Shown here in pieces: positions 12,125-24,064 of a stretch of DNA of 64,000 bases. The DNA comes from Alitta virens (taxonomy: Eukaryota; Annelida; Polychaeta; Phyllodocida; Nereididae): the NCBI GenBank assembly GCA_932294295.1, contig OW028584.1, positions 21,049,638-21,113,637 on the forward strand. The letters run 5' to 3'. The position numbers were made by a program, and so were the translations under genes. The first letter of the stretch is position 1; each line of letters opens with the position of its first letter. The notes under the pieces were generated by a model. It was not told the DNA's origin. It searched no databases and saw only the letters and a program-made list of their open reading frames with translations.

Positions 12125-13640
12125 GGAAAAATAAAAGTGATTGATATCCATGTAGCTTTTACAGCAAAACGTTCCATATTTTTAAGATAAGTAGATAATA
12201 TATGGCTATGCGAGGTTTAAAAAATATCTTAAGAAACGTTTCAAACAATTTTAATGTGCGGTGCAAATTTTATAAGGCATGGGTCATGTGTTACCTGTCT
12301 GAACTGTGCACTAGAATAGTATTTTTTATTAAAATTTTTGGCACTAAATTGGAACCTTTTTTTTAACTATTTTTTATTTAAACTATGGTGTCTACAGAAA
12401 TTTTAAAGCTAGGTAGCACGCAATACTTATGTAGTAAGGTGTAAAAAGTAACAGAGATACTTAAAGTAGCAATTTAGTGACAATATAGCATGTACAACAG
12501 AATCTCACTACAGTCCTCCCTGCCACCAAGACCACCTGTATAGAGCGACCACCAGCTGTAAACGACCACTATATTAAAGCTCCTCCAGACTGAATTTGCC
12601 TTGCTTTACCCTGTATTTAACGGATATTTGTCTTAAATGTAAAATGTATCCATCGGTTGGGTGACCGCTTAACACAGGTATAAAGAACACCATAAGTGAA
12701 TAAAAAAAATTAAAATATTATCGAGGTGAAATAAATGTAAAAACTTAGACTTTAATAAAAAAAAAAAAAAAAAAAACATTATTGGCCTTTATGATGAGGT
12801 GGACTTAAGAAAGATATGATTACATGAATATAAAGTTGAGTCTTATCTTGTTGGTCTTAATAATGAGGAGGGTTTTATGAGTGATGTCAATGAGAGGGTC
12901 TTCAGATAGGGTAAATTTGCATTAACAAAAACAGTCTCACTCGTGTAAAAATGAAAGCAGCCATTTTAAAAACGAGAGATATACACTTATTTTAAACAAC
13001 CTAGTGGTTAAAGCATATCACTTGTCTCTTTTATGACCTGACCTGTTATTTCATTATGGGCAGCACTATATCTTGAAGCAAAGATTTCAAGCAGCACTTA
13101 CAAAACCTCTGTAATTGTTCATTTAGGATGGTAGTAGTTATACAAGACATGACAATATTTTTATATTGCGTAACATTATGGCATAGTGCAAAGAGTTGCA
13201 CATTTCGCCATGTTGTTTGTGTAGTAGGCTATAAGATGTATGTCATTATTTTTGTGCAGTGCTAGTTGTAGGATGGTAGTGAAATGCCTACAGTGTTACA
13301 CTAAGGATGGTTGTTAAAAGTTACAAACATATGACTGAGGATGGTACTTAAAAAAATGCAATGCTGTTCTACAAATAAAATCCAAGTCATTCCATTCCAC
13401 TTAGCATTGGATTAGCTTGTAGTGGAAAGTAATAGATCATTGTGTGTCATATTATTTAATGTATCAAGTAATGTAGGATGGATGTGGGTGGTATTAAAAC
13501 AACATTAAGATTCGGGTTATTAGATGTAGGATGGTAGTATGACATATTAAGTAAAACACAGCGTCATTTATTGAAAATTAAAAAAAAACATAATATAAAT
13601 TCAGCAAAATCTGCTGTAATATACATCTGTTTAGTGTGCT
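12125..13640. other. no gene seen; scattered AGGATGGTAG repeats
   Basis: Contains transposon-end-like sequence at about 12,490-12,900, an A-run at about 12,757-12,776, and a motif close to GTAGGATGGTAGT recurring irregularly at about 13,126, 13,270, 13,305, 13,338, 13,472 and 13,530. No exon supported. Confidence 0.4.
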
Positions 13641-13667
13641 GACTAATTGCTGCCCACAAATTCTGCA

Positions 13668-13693
13668 AGGTAATGTAATGTAATGTAATGTAG
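13668..13693. repeat. (GTAAT)n microsatellite
   Basis: Five tandem GTAAT pentamers. Confidence 0.85.
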
Positions 13694-13699
13694 TCTAAT

Positions 13700-13855
13700 G
13701 CTGCTGGTCTGACGCTTGCTCGGCATAAATATGATCAGCTGCTGAAGGCAGATGTAATAATGAGATGACACATTTTTCCAGTGGGTGGGGTCTTTTACTT
13801 GCCCCATCGTAGACACCGAGTGCAAGACACTGCCAATTGAACTGCCCAAAAAAAG
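13700..13855 (-). mobile_element. dispersed SINE family A copy
   Basis: Inverted copy. Read on the plus strand it has GGCAGATGTAATAATGAGAT, then GTGGGTGGGGTCTTTTACTT and GACACCGAGTGCAAG, the reverse complement of the family order seen at 11.1 and 16.8 kb. Confidence 0.55.
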
Positions 13856-14302
13856 GAAAATATTTCATGACAGTGTGATAGTATTATGACAGAACTCACA
13901 CACACAGTTAGAATACTTCGTTGCTGTTATTTCAAGACAAAGCAAAACATTTCATACGTGGCCAGCCATACATTGAAGTTATGTTTTTAGCCATCACAAA
14001 CAAAACACACAGAAAATAAAAATATGATATATCATCATACACAAAACACGTGACTTATTTTGTAAATAAATCGGTAGAGTTGAAAGCTGGGTGAAGCTAT
14101 TACTACATGCAACAATGTTACATATATATGTTATAGAATAATGTTACGTGGACCTCTTACTAAACATGGTCACGTGACTGCATATAAAAGGACAGTTTGG
14201 ACGGTCATTTAAGGTCAAGGTTAAGGGAGCCCCTCCCAAATATGGGATGCTTTCTACGGTTATTAAATCTTGAAGTTGGTTAGACATGACTGTAAATTAT
14301 TG

Positions 14303-15213
14303 ATAGGATAGGATAGGATAGGATAGGATAGGATAGGATATAGGATGGGATAGGGCAGGATATGATAGGATAGAATAGGGCAGGATATGATAGGATAGAA
14401 TAGGGCAGGATAGGATAGAATAGGATAGGGCAGGATAGGATAGGATAAGGCAGGATTGGATGGAATATGATAGGATAGGGTAAAGCAGGAAAGGATAGGA
14501 TATAACAGGATAGGATAGGGCAGGATAGGACAGGGTAGGGCAGGATAGGATAGGATAGGGCAGGATAGGATAGAAAATGATAGAATAGGATAGGGCAGGA
14601 TAGGATAGGATAGAATAGGATAGGATAAGATAGGGCAGGATATAGAATAGGATAGGATAAGATAGGGCAGGATTGGATAGGATAGAATAGGATAGGGCAG
14701 GGTAGGGTAGGATAGGATAGGATAGGACAGGATACTGCAGGATATGATAGGATAGGGCAGGATAGGATAGGATAGAATAGAAAAGGATAGGGCAGGTTAG
14801 GATAGGATAGGATCAGATAGGGCAGGATGGACAGGATAGGATAGGGCAGGATAGAATAGGATAGGGCAGGATAGGATAGGATAGGATAGGAATCAGAATC
14901 ATAGGATAGGGCAGGATATAGAATAGGATAGGATAAGATAGGGCAGGATTGAATAGGATAGAATAGGATAGAATAGGATAGGGCAGGGTAGGGCAGGATA
15001 GGATAGGGCAGGATATGATAGGATTGGGCAGGATAGGATAAAATAGGATAGGGCAGGTTAGGATAGAATAGGGCAGGTTAGGATAGAATAGGGCAGGTTA
15101 GGATAGGATAGGATCAGATAGGGCAGGATGGACAGGATAGGATAGGGCAGGATAGAATAGGATAGGATAGAATAGGATAGAATAGGAATCAGAATCATAG
15201 GATAGAATATGAT
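14303..15213. repeat. (AGGAT)n pentanucleotide array of 0.9 kb
   Basis: Pentamer GGATA dominates, with GGGCA variants spaced every few units, giving longer irregular periods (GGGCAGGATAGGATAGAATA). A 14-bp interruption AGGAATCAGAATCA occurs twice (about 14,888 and 15,183) and a GATGGACAGGATAG block also occurs twice, showing segmental duplication within the array. Confidence 0.95.
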
Positions 15214-15214
15214 A

Positions 15215-15765
15215 GGTATCCAGGTCATGGTATATTTTATGCTGATATGGAGAATATGTTTTATGTATATTTTATTTTAATTTTTACAGGTTTATTTGAT
15301 AAATTCCTGACTTTCCAGCTAAACTTGCTCCTGACAGAGTTTAGTGCCTTTTCATAAAAAGACAACTACTATGTAAAGTATAGGGCAGGAGGAACATGTC
15401 AATCCTCTTTTGCGAGTGGAATAATAATAAAAAAAGAAGAAATGTATTAAAAAAGGCATTAAACTTAAATGAGAACAGTCTCTCACCAAACTTGCTTTTC
15501 TAAGCAAGCCTCACGCAGTTCCTAAAATGTTTTCTTTTAATTAAAATAAAATACAAAAAAAACATGATCGATAAAGTATTAAAAGATAGACAATTTAAAA
15601 AAGAAAAAAAAAGAAATAAAAACATATTTGCTCAATTCATCATTTCACAAGCAAGTTACAAGTATTGTACACTGTAATAATTTTTCGTTGTGTTTTTGCA
15701 GTTTACTTTAGTTTATTAGAGCAAAATATTGTAACATGGTAAACAGCCTTTTAAAAATCTATCAT
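15215..15765. other. no gene seen
   Basis: AT-rich with long A runs. No convincing frame or structure. Confidence 0.4.
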
Positions 15766-15769
15766 ACGA

Positions 15770-15905
15770 CAGGTGCCAGAGGCAGATGAAATGATGACAT
15801 GATGAGGCGTGGAGTTCATGCCATGTTACACATTTACCCCATGGGGCGGGTCTTTTGCTTGTCCCAACAGAAATACTGTGCACAAGGCACCTTCAATTTA
15901 ACACC
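15770..15905 (-). mobile_element. dispersed SINE family A copy
   Basis: Inverted copy with GGTGCCAGAGGCAGATGAAA, a CCATGTTACACATTTACCCC stretch and GTGGGGTCTT-like sequence, in the same order as the 13.7-kb copy. Confidence 0.55.
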
Positions 15906-16059
15906 TCATGCATCTGGCATACATCTGAGAGGTCACCAAGCTGGTTTCTCTGCTCTTCTACCTCATTCTTGTAATGCAATAATCAAATTCTAAAAAAAAG
16001 AAAATTTTTTAGGTAATTTAATCCTCATTTCTCGTTCATTAGTATAAGCAATGCTATTC

Positions 16060-16180
16060 GATACCAGAGTGTTTGCCCAAGAATCGAACCCAAGACCCAG
16101 CTGATAATGAGCAATCTCGTGGTTTTAAATGCTCTGGAAAGTTGTCTGGTCTAGGGTTAGGTTCCGGGCCAAGGAATAGA
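16060..16180 (-). mobile_element. tRNA-like SINE head
   Basis: On the minus strand GGGTTCGATTCT at 16,091-16,080 is close to a pol III B box. It is preceded by anticodon-arm-like sequence but only a weak A box. It is probably a SINE fragment, not a functional tRNA. Confidence 0.4.
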
Positions 16181-16254
16181 ACTAAAAATGTATCGTATCC
16201 CAGTAGGAAGTCATGCGCATAAAACATTAACTTGTTGTTGTAGGTGCTTTGTGA

Positions 16255-16402
16255 TCGCTGTCTGGGATAAGTATGAGACCCCACACATAGGGTAAATGTG
16301 CTGTGGACTGTGGACTCCAGGCCTTTTCATCTCATCATTACATCTGTCCCTGGTGGCTAATATTGTGAGCTGACTAAGCTTGAGTTGCATTGATACAATG
16401 CC
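16255..16402 (+). mobile_element. dispersed SINE family A copy (3' part)
   Basis: Carries GACCCCACACATAGGGTAAA, GACTCCAGGCCTTTTCATCT and CATCATTACATCTG in the family order. The head is missing. Confidence 0.5.
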
Positions 16403-16773
16403 ATGCAATGGAATTGACAAAATATAGCACAAATAGCCAACATTTTTATAAATAGGTTCATAATACGTGAGATACTTTAAAAATGCTTATAAAAAAGTTG
16501 GATTTTTTTTGGTTGATTTCTTTTAGGCTTTGCCTAAAGGTGTGTCTTATTTTCTTCTTACATTGAATTCCCAAACTGTTTTTCACAAGACAGACCTAGA
16601 TGAAAGGCCCCCAAGTGTAAATTTATAGTGAGCTAAGTCAGTCTCTTTTTACACGCAAAGTTTTTTAACGAAAAATGGTGCTATGTAAATGAAGTTATTC
16701 TCGAGAGCAGACAGTTAGATGTTGAGATAGACTGTTTGGAAACCACAAGAGGGAAAAAGATAATGGGAAGAAA

Positions 16774-16800
16774 TGAATGAATGAATGAATGAATGAATAG
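16774..16800. repeat. (GAAT)n microsatellite
   Basis: Six tandem GAAT units. Confidence 0.9.
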
Positions 16801-16804
16801 GGTT

Positions 16805-17035
16805 AGGTAGAGACAGCCTGACAGTCTAGTAGCTGAGGTACTGGTAGCTCCTCTTTTGTGTCGAAGGTTCTATACCCAGCCTTGCACGCTGAGTATCAAC
16901 GGTGGTGCCTTGTGCTCGGTGTCTATGCTGGGGCAATACAAATACCCCACCCATGGGGTAATATAGTAACATGGTGTAGACACTAAGCTTCATCAACCCA
17001 TCCTTACATTTGCCTCTGGAAGTTTGTTATTTAAA
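16805..17035 (+). mobile_element. dispersed SINE family A, most complete copy
   Basis: The head has a B-box match GGTTCTATACC at 16,866-16,876 and an A-box-like TAGTAGCTGAGGTA about 40 bases upstream. The body follows: GTGCTCGGTGTCTATGCTGG, ACCCCACCCATGGGGTAA, GTAACATGG, and ATCCTTACATTTGCCTCTGG. This layout supports a tRNA-derived SINE transcribed by RNA polymerase III. The family cannot be named from sequence alone. Confidence 0.6.
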
Positions 17036-17039
17036 CTTA

Positions 17040-17975
17040 CTGACTTCATACTCTAGTATGGGGTGACAGACAGTCAGAAATACTATAGACAGACAGGCTG
17101 AGTGCTCCAGACAGACAATGACTACAGATTGCAGAGAATTATTTTGCAGGTGAAAAATAAAAAAATAAAACGGTTTTTTTATGCCAAAGAAAATAGGAAC
17201 GCCTTTTTTTCTTACATTGCTGTTGTTGTTCTTTTCACAAAAACGGAAACAAAAAGGTAAAAAATAAAAAGCCAAATGTCAAGGACATTCGTTTTCTTTT
17301 TTTACTAACCTATAGGGAATGAACTGATAAAATAAACACGAAAAGCATTTCCCAAACTAGTCGGTTAATCGTAATGCCAAATGCAGATCTAACCAGAATA
17401 TATATGTATATGCATACAAAGTTAGTGGTATTTTTGCTCACAAAAAGTTAGAGATGTTTTATTTATGGGCAAATTGAGAAGCCAAACAAAGTAGTTAAAC
17501 TATATCTTGAGAGTAGATCATTTTTCAGCAACAACATGCAACAGCAACTTAATTTTTAGTACCTAACATAATGTTGGCGACCCCGCCATTTGAAATTTGA
17601 ACTGTACAGTTCTTCATCTGACCGTTTAATTCAAATTAACTTCTGTAGTTTACTCAGAGCTTGGTGAAATTATATTTTTATTTGTTTCCATTGTATAAAA
17701 ATAAGATATAAAAGAAGTTTCACATTTTTAAAATATTTATAAAAGAAAAAGATATATTGAAGCACACGAGCATTCCTGCAGTCTAATAACAGGTACCAAT
17801 ACACTTCTTTGTCACCCTTAGTGGTGTCTGAACGCATTCCACCACCAGAGGTCATTTTACAACCAATATGGGGCATTCATGGCCACCATTACTCTACTTC
17901 TGTGGGGTGGCTGGCTATAAGGGCGTTGCAGGGGTATAGGACGTTGACTTAGTAATGTACTAAGTGACCTCTAGT
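17040..17975. other. no gene seen
   Basis: AT-rich with no supported exon or repeat. The last 100 bases before the polypurine array are of ordinary composition. Confidence 0.4.
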
Positions 17976-17984
17976 TTCAAGTGT

Positions 17985-20900
17985 AACTGAGGAGGAGGAG
18001 GGGGAGGGGAGGGGAGGAGGAGTAGGGGGAGGAGGGGGAGGGGAGGAGGAGTAGGGGGAGGAGGGGGAGGAGGGGAAGGAGGGGGAGGAGGGGAAGGAGG
18101 GGAAGGAGGGGAAGGAGGGGAGGGGAGGAGGGGGAGGAGGGGGAGGGGAGGAGGGGGAGGAGGAGAAGGACGAGGGGGAGGACGAGAAGGAACAGGAGGA
18201 GGAGGAACAGGAGCAGGAGGAGGGGAGGAGGAGGAGGGGGAACAGGAGCAGGAGGAGGGGAGGAGGGGAGGAGGGGAGGAGGAGGGGGAACTGGAGGAAG
18301 AGGGGGAGGAGGGGAACAGGAGGAGGAGGAAAAGGAGGAAGAGGGGAGGAGGAGGAATAGGAGCAGGAGGAGGGGAGGAGGAGGAGGAGGAGGAACAGGA
18401 GGAACAGGAGGAGGAGGAACAGGAAGAAGAGGGGGAGGAGGAGGAACAGGAGCAGGAGGAGGGGAGGAGGAGGAGGGGGAACTGGAGGAGGAGGAGGAAT
18501 AAGAGGAGGAGGGGAGGAGGGGGAACAGGAGGAGGAGGAACAAGAGGAAGAGGGGGAGGAGGAGGAACAGGAGCAGGGGAGGAGGAGGAGGGGGAACAGG
18601 AGGAGGAGGAGGAATAGGAGGAGGAGGTGGAGGAAGGGGAACAGGAGGAGGAACAGGAGGAAGAGGGGAGGAGGGGAATAGGAGCAGGAGGAGGGGAGGA
18701 GGAACAGGAGGAGGAGGAGGAATAGGAGGAGGAGGGGGAGGAGGGGAGGAGGAGGGGAGGAGGAGGGGGAACAGGAGGAGGAGGAACATGAGGAAGAGGG
18801 GAGGAGGGGGAACAGGAGGAGGAGGAACAGGAGGAGGAGGAACAGGAGGAGGAGGAACAGGAGGAAGAGGGGGAGAAGGAGGAACAGGGGCCGGCAGGGA
18901 GGAGGAGGAACAGGAGGAGGAGGGGGAGGAGGGGGAACAGGAGGAATAGGGGGAGGAGGGGGAGGAGGGGGAGGAGGGGGAGGAGGGGAGGAGGAGGAGG
19001 AGGAGAAGGATGAGGGGGAGGACGAGAAGGAACAGGAGGAGGAGGAACAGGAGCAGGAGGAGGGGAGGAGGAGGAGGGGGAACAGGAGCAGGAGGAGGGG
19101 AGGAGGAGGGGAGGAGGGGGGAGGAGGAGGGGAGGAGGAGGGGGAACAGGAGGGGAGGAGGAGGGGGAACAGGAGGAAGAGGGGGAGGAGGGGAACAGGA
19201 GGAGGAGGAAAAGGAGGAAGAGGGGAGGAGGAGGAATAGGAGCAGGGGGAGGGGAGGAGGAGGAGGAGGAGGAGGAGGAGGGGGAACAGGAGGAGGAGGA
19301 GGAACAGGAAGAAGAGGGGGAGGAGGAGGAACAGGAGCAGGAGGAGGGGAGGAGGAGGAGGGGGAACAGGAGGAGGAGGAGGAATAAGAGGAGGAGGGGA
19401 GGAGGGGGAACAGGAGGAGGAGGAACAAGAGGAAGAGGGGGAGGAGGAGGAACAGAAGCAGGGGAGGAAGAGGAGGGGGAACAGGAGGAGGAGGAGGAAT
19501 AGGAGGAGGAGGTGGAGGAAGGGGAACAGGAGGAGGAACAGGAGGAAGAGGGGAGGAGGGGGAATAGGAGCAGGAGGAGGGGAGGAGGAACAGGAGGAGA
19601 AGGGGAGGAGGAGGGGAGGAGGAGGGGAGGAGGAGGAGGAGGAACAGGAGGAGGAGGAACATGAGGAAGAGGGGAGGAGGGGGAACAGGAGGAGGAGGAA
19701 CAGGAGGAAGAGGGGGAGAAGGAGGAACAGGGGCAGGAGGGGAGGAGGAGGAACAGGAAGAGGAGGGGGAGCAGGGGGAACAGGAGGAATAGGGGGAACA
19801 GGAGGAGAAGGAACAGGAGGAAGAGGGGGAGGAGGGGGAACAGGAGGAGGAGGAACAGGAGGAAGAGGGGGAGGAGGGGGAACAGGAGGAGGAGGAACAT
19901 GAGGAAGAGGGGAGGAGGGGGAACAGGAGGAGGAGGAAGAGGAGGAAGAGGGGGAGAAGGAGGAACAGGGGCAGGAGGGGAGGAGGAGGAACAGGAAGAG
20001 GAGGGGGAGGAGGGGGAACAGGAGGAATAGGGGGAGGAGGGGGAACAGGAGGAGAAGGAACAGGAGGAAGAGGGGGAGGAGGGGGAACAGGAGGAGGAGG
20101 AACAGGAGGAAGAGGGGGAGGAGGGGGAACAGGAGGAATAGGGGGAGGAGGAACAGGAGGAGGAGGAACAGGAGGAGGAGGGGGAACAGGAGGAACAGGA
20201 GGAAGAGGGGGAGGAGGGGGAACAGGAGGAGGAGGAACAGGAGGAGGAGGGGGAGGAGGGGGAACAGGAGTAATAGGGGGAGGAGGAGGAACAGGAGGAG
20301 GAGGAACAGGAAGAAGAGGGGGAGGAGGAGGAACAGGAGCAGGAGGAGGGGAGGAGGAGGAGGGGGAACTGGAGGAGGAGGAGGAATAAGAGGAGGAGGG
20401 GAGGAGGGGGAACAGGAGGAGGAGGAACAAGAGGAAGAGGGGGAGGAGGAGGAACAGAAGCAGGGGAGGAGGAGGAGGGGGAACAGGAGGAGGAGGAGGA
20501 ATAGGAGGAGGAGGTGGAGGAAGGGGAACAGGAGGAGGAACAGGAGGAAGAGGGGAGGAGGGGGAATAGGAGCAGGAGGAGGGGAGGAGGAGGAACAGGA
20601 GGAGGAGGAATAGGAGGAGGAGGGGAGGAGGAGGAGGAACAGGAGGAGGAGGAACATGAGGAAGAGGGGAGGAGGGGGAACAGGAGGAGGAGGAACAGGA
20701 GGAAGAGGGGGAGAAGGAGGAACAGGGGCAGGAGGGGAGGAGGAGGAACAGGAAGAGGAGGGGGAGCAGGGGGAACAGGAGGAATAGGGGGAGGAGGGGG
20801 AACAGGAGGAGAAGGAACAGGAGGAAGAGGGGGAGGAGGGGGAACAGGAGGAGGAGGAACAGGAGGAAGAGGGGGAGGAGGGGGAACAGGAGGAATAGGG

Positions 20901-22028
20901 GGAGGAGGAACAGGAGGAGGAGGAACAGGAGGAGGAGGGGGAACAGGAGGAACAGGAGGAAGAGGGGGAGGAGGGGGAACAGGAGGAGGAGGAACAGGAG
21001 GAGGAGGGGAAACAGGAGGAAGAGGGGAGGAGGAGGAACAGGAGGAGGGGGAGGAGGAGGAGGGGGAACAGGAATAACAGGAGGAAGAGTGGGGGAGGGA
21101 GAGCAAATTTGCTCTAGAATTGCTCGGGATTTTCACGGGGTTAACACGCTGTGCACTCTGAGAGTACACAGGGGGAGGAGGGGGAACAGGAGGAATAGGG
21201 GGAGGAGGGGGAACAGGAGGAGAAGGAACAGGAGGAAGAGGGGAGGAGGGGGAACAGGAGGAGGAGGAACAGGAGGAAGAGGGGGAGGAGGGGGAACAGG
21301 AGTAATAGGGGGAGGAGGAGGAACAGGAGGAGGAGGAACAGGAGGAGGAGGGGGAACAGGAGGAAGATGGGAGGAGGAGGAACAGGAGGAGGGGGAGGAG
21401 GAGGAGGGGGAACAGGAATAACAGGAGGAAGAGGGGGAGAGCAGGAGGAGGGGAGGAGGAGGAGGGGGAAAAGGAGGAGGAGGAGGAACAGGAGCAGGAG
21501 GAGGGGAGGAGGAGGAGGGGGAACAGGAGCAGGAGGAGGAACAGGAGGAGGAGGAGGAGGAACAGGAGGAGGAGGGGGAGGAGGGGGAGGAGGGGGAGGA
21601 GGGGGAACAGGAGCAGGAAGAAAAGGGGGAGGAGGAGGAACAGGAGCAGGAGGAGGGGGGAACAGGAGGAGGGGGAGGAGGAAAAGGACGAGGGGGAGGA
21701 CGAGAAGGAACAGGAGGAGGAGGAACAGGAGGAGGGGAGGAGGAGGGGGAACAGGAGGAATAGGGGGAGGAGGGGGAACAGGAGGAGGAGGAAAAGGAGG
21801 AAGAGGGGGAGGAGGAGGAGGAGGAGGAACAGGAAGAAGAGGGGGAGGAGGAGGAACAGGAGCAGGAGAAGGGGAGGAGGAGGAGGAACAGGAGGAAGAG
21901 GGGAGGAGGGGGAACAGGAGGAGGAGGAACAGGAGGAGCAGAACAGGAGGAAGAGGGAGAAGAGGAGGAACAGGAGTGGAGGAACAGGGGGAGGAGGAGG
22001 AGGAACAGGAGGAGGAGGGGGAGGAGGT
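17985..22028. repeat. 4-kb polypurine GGA/GGGGGA satellite with higher-order repeats
   Basis: The plus strand is almost pure purine, built from GGAGGA, GGGGGA and GGAACAGGA modules. Higher-order structure is visible: the block GGAGGTGGAGGAAGGGG recurs at about 18,626, 19,511 and 20,516 (steps of about 885 and 1,005), and GAGGGGGAGGACGAGAAGG at about 18,173, 19,013 and 21,688. The array is interrupted by one pyrimidine-containing segment at about 21,090-21,172. Such mirror-rich polypurine sequence can form triplex (H-DNA), and the G runs can form quadruplexes. All long Pro/Ser/Leu or Gly/Arg/Glu open frames here come from the absence of stop triplets. Confidence 0.97.
21090..21172. other. 83-bp non-purine island inside the polypurine array
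   Basis: Mixed sequence with a perfect palindrome AGAGCAAATTTGCTCT and a second inverted pair (GTGCACTCTGAGAGTAC). The array resumes on both sides with the same modules, so this is an insertion or a remnant of pre-array DNA. Confidence 0.7.
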
Positions 22029-22029
22029 G

Positions 22030-23030
22030 TTTTTCAGTCCTAAGAAGTTGCTTGTTTGACTTATATCGTTATATTATTACTTTCTCATATATATTTTCTC
22101 ATTTTCAGAAAGGTGATCGAGAATCCCCGAACGACAATTATTAAAAAAGACGATAATATTATGACCTTACATATCACCATTGCCAATGAACCTTACTATT
22201 AGACCTTATAGACCATACATTTTTATTAGGTCGCAACATACATTTGAACTGATTAAAATAGTTATTTTGAATAATTTTGGTAAAATGTACAAACTAGTTC
22301 AAGTAGTTCCACAGTCTGAACTAGGATATCTTTTTATTTCTAAAAAGAAACACATCTTGGGATCTTTAAGAAAATGTTATGCATATTTATTTTCTCTCTC
22401 TTTCTTTTTTTTTACTTCAAAGATATTATCATACAGCACATTTTGCTTGACATGGTCCCGTGTCCAGCCCTGTATACAATTTATCGCAGTGCACACAAAA
22501 TGTACAATATTGTGCTGTGCAATATCAATTATAGGTCAAAAAAGCAGTACATATCACTTTCTCACAAATTGAATACTGATATACTTCAATCCATCATAAT
22601 CGTCCAAACTATATAACAAGCATATTTGTCAAGATCGACATTGACAAAAGTTGATATTTTGCTACAGCTCAAGAAAGTCACAAAAAAAGCTACTTAAAAT
22701 TCAAGTCATGGCCAAAATGACAAGACGGCTGTCGGAGATCAATGAACACCAGACATTGAAGAATTTATGCGATTCTCTGAGAGATTTTTTTTCACTTTAC
22801 TTGATAAACAAGTCTCCCAAGTAAAAGGACTGTAAATAAATACAATAAGGAGAGATGACTCTTCTAAGTTGTTGCTCCTATATACGAAGGATTTCAAAAT
22901 GTTATTATTTGATCGTGCTTAATTTCACTCTACAAATTTGCCCCAGTATCGCAAGCTTCCTTTTCACCTTTGATCAGACCTAATAATTGACTTTGATGAG
23001 TTTGTTGTTTGTGCTTTCTCACTGTTACAA
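22030..23030. other. no gene seen
   Basis: AT-rich flank of the polypurine array. Open frames at about 22.2-22.6 kb have no recognisable domain. Confidence 0.4.
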
Positions 23031-23034
23031 GTGG

Positions 23035-23470
23035 GGATGGCAAGTGAGCGTGGATCACAATTTTTTTACTCGTGCTGTTCCGTAGAATGGTCCTGGTCCC
23101 TCTAGATCACTCGTTGGTATCTGTGGAGAGGGCAAACATTTTTTAACATGTTAAAAAATTTGGCAGACTTTCTACGAGTCAAATTATTGACCTTTTTGCA
23201 GGAATCAATCTGGAATCGCTCGGCGAGTGGTTGGCGAGTGATCTTCAGATGTACGTGGCCATTCCCGGTCACTCCTGCTCACTCGCGGGTACGCAGGGGA
23301 GGCTGTCCATTCGCTCTTGTACAGCTCGTGGAAAATTCGGGGGAGGCTCGGCGGACCTCCGTGGCCTGCCCGTCGTTCTCCCGCCGACCATTCGTGCTGG
23401 CACCGTGCCCATCCTTGCCCACCCGTACCGTAGCCCTCTCCTTCACTCGTGGACCACACGCTGAGCGATG
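23035..23470. mobile_element. dispersed repeat family B copy (partial)
   Basis: Shares with 25.8 and 37.8 kb the landmark GTGGAGAGGGCAAA, then AT-rich TTTTTTAACATGTTAAAAAA, then CpG-rich CTCG/CGAG-containing sequence. GC and CpG are high against the AT-rich surroundings. The open frames on both strands here are by-products of this repeat. Confidence 0.55.
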
Positions 23471-23617
23471 ATTAAAAGAGCCATGATGCTTGGCTCTCTT
23501 ATTAAATTACTCATGACAATGTAAACTGTGCTTTAGGGAGTCCGTCCTCACTTGTATAGTCAAACTTGTACAGTACACGAGGGATAAACCATCTGAATCT
23601 GAATCTTAATGTCATTT

Positions 23618-23675
23618 CAGTGTTAAGACCACTTCAAAATTAAGGACGAAAAAACCATATGTTCTACCACTGTGG
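23618..23675. mobile_element. pogo-like terminal fragment
   Basis: TTAAGACCACTTCAAAATTA followed by CTACCACTGTGG resembles the inward-reading ends of the 7.8-kb MITE. Confidence 0.35.
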
Positions 23676-23689
23676 TGAATACCCCTCAT

Positions 23690-23872
23690 GAGACTATCTA
23701 TCTATCTATCTACCTATCTATCCATCTACCTATCTATCTATCTACCTAACTATTTATCTATCTATCTACCTACCTATTTATTTATCTATCATCTATCTAT
23801 CTATCTATCTATCTATCTGTCTATCTGTCTGTCTGTCTATCAATCTATCTATCTATCTATCTGTCTATCATT
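23690..23872. repeat. (CTAT)n/(CTGT)n tetranucleotide array
   Basis: Tandem CTAT with CTAC and CTGT variants over about 180 bases. It yields a spurious Tyr/Leu/Ser/Ile frame. Confidence 0.95.
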
Positions 23873-23904
23873 AACGTTAACGTTGGCTGTCCTTGGCCAA
23901 CCTC

Positions 23905-23962
23905 ATGCTGATGTCCAGCCAATGTCCAGCCAATGTCCAGCCGATGTCCTGCTGATGTCCTA
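23905..23962. repeat. 12-bp tandem repeat (TGATGTCCAGCC)n
   Basis: Four to five copies of ATGTCCAGCCA-like units in tandem. Confidence 0.85.
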
Positions 23963-24009
23963 ATATAACGTGTAATCTGGGGACAGCAATGGGTTTTTAG
24001 CCCAGAGCT

Positions 24010-24064
24010 TCAATCAATCAATCAATCAATCCATCAATCCATCGATCAATCAATCAATCAATGG
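24010..24064. repeat. (AATC)n microsatellite
   Basis: About 50 bases of AATC/CATC tetramers. Confidence 0.9.

Noticed and set aside
17949..22059. Open frames of 902, 1,069 and 817 codons (Pro/Ser/Leu/Cys) on the minus strand and Gly/Glu/Arg frames on the plus strand
   Set aside because: They lie wholly in the polypurine array, where stop triplets are nearly impossible. Several frames are open at once, and the composition is that of the repeat.
23148..23471. 107-codon frame and overlapping frames on both strands
   Set aside because: Falls in CpG-rich repeat family B. All frames are open because of base composition, and no domain is recognisable.
23688..23963. 91-codon Tyr/Leu/Ser/Ile frame
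   Set aside because: Translation of the CTAT tetranucleotide array.
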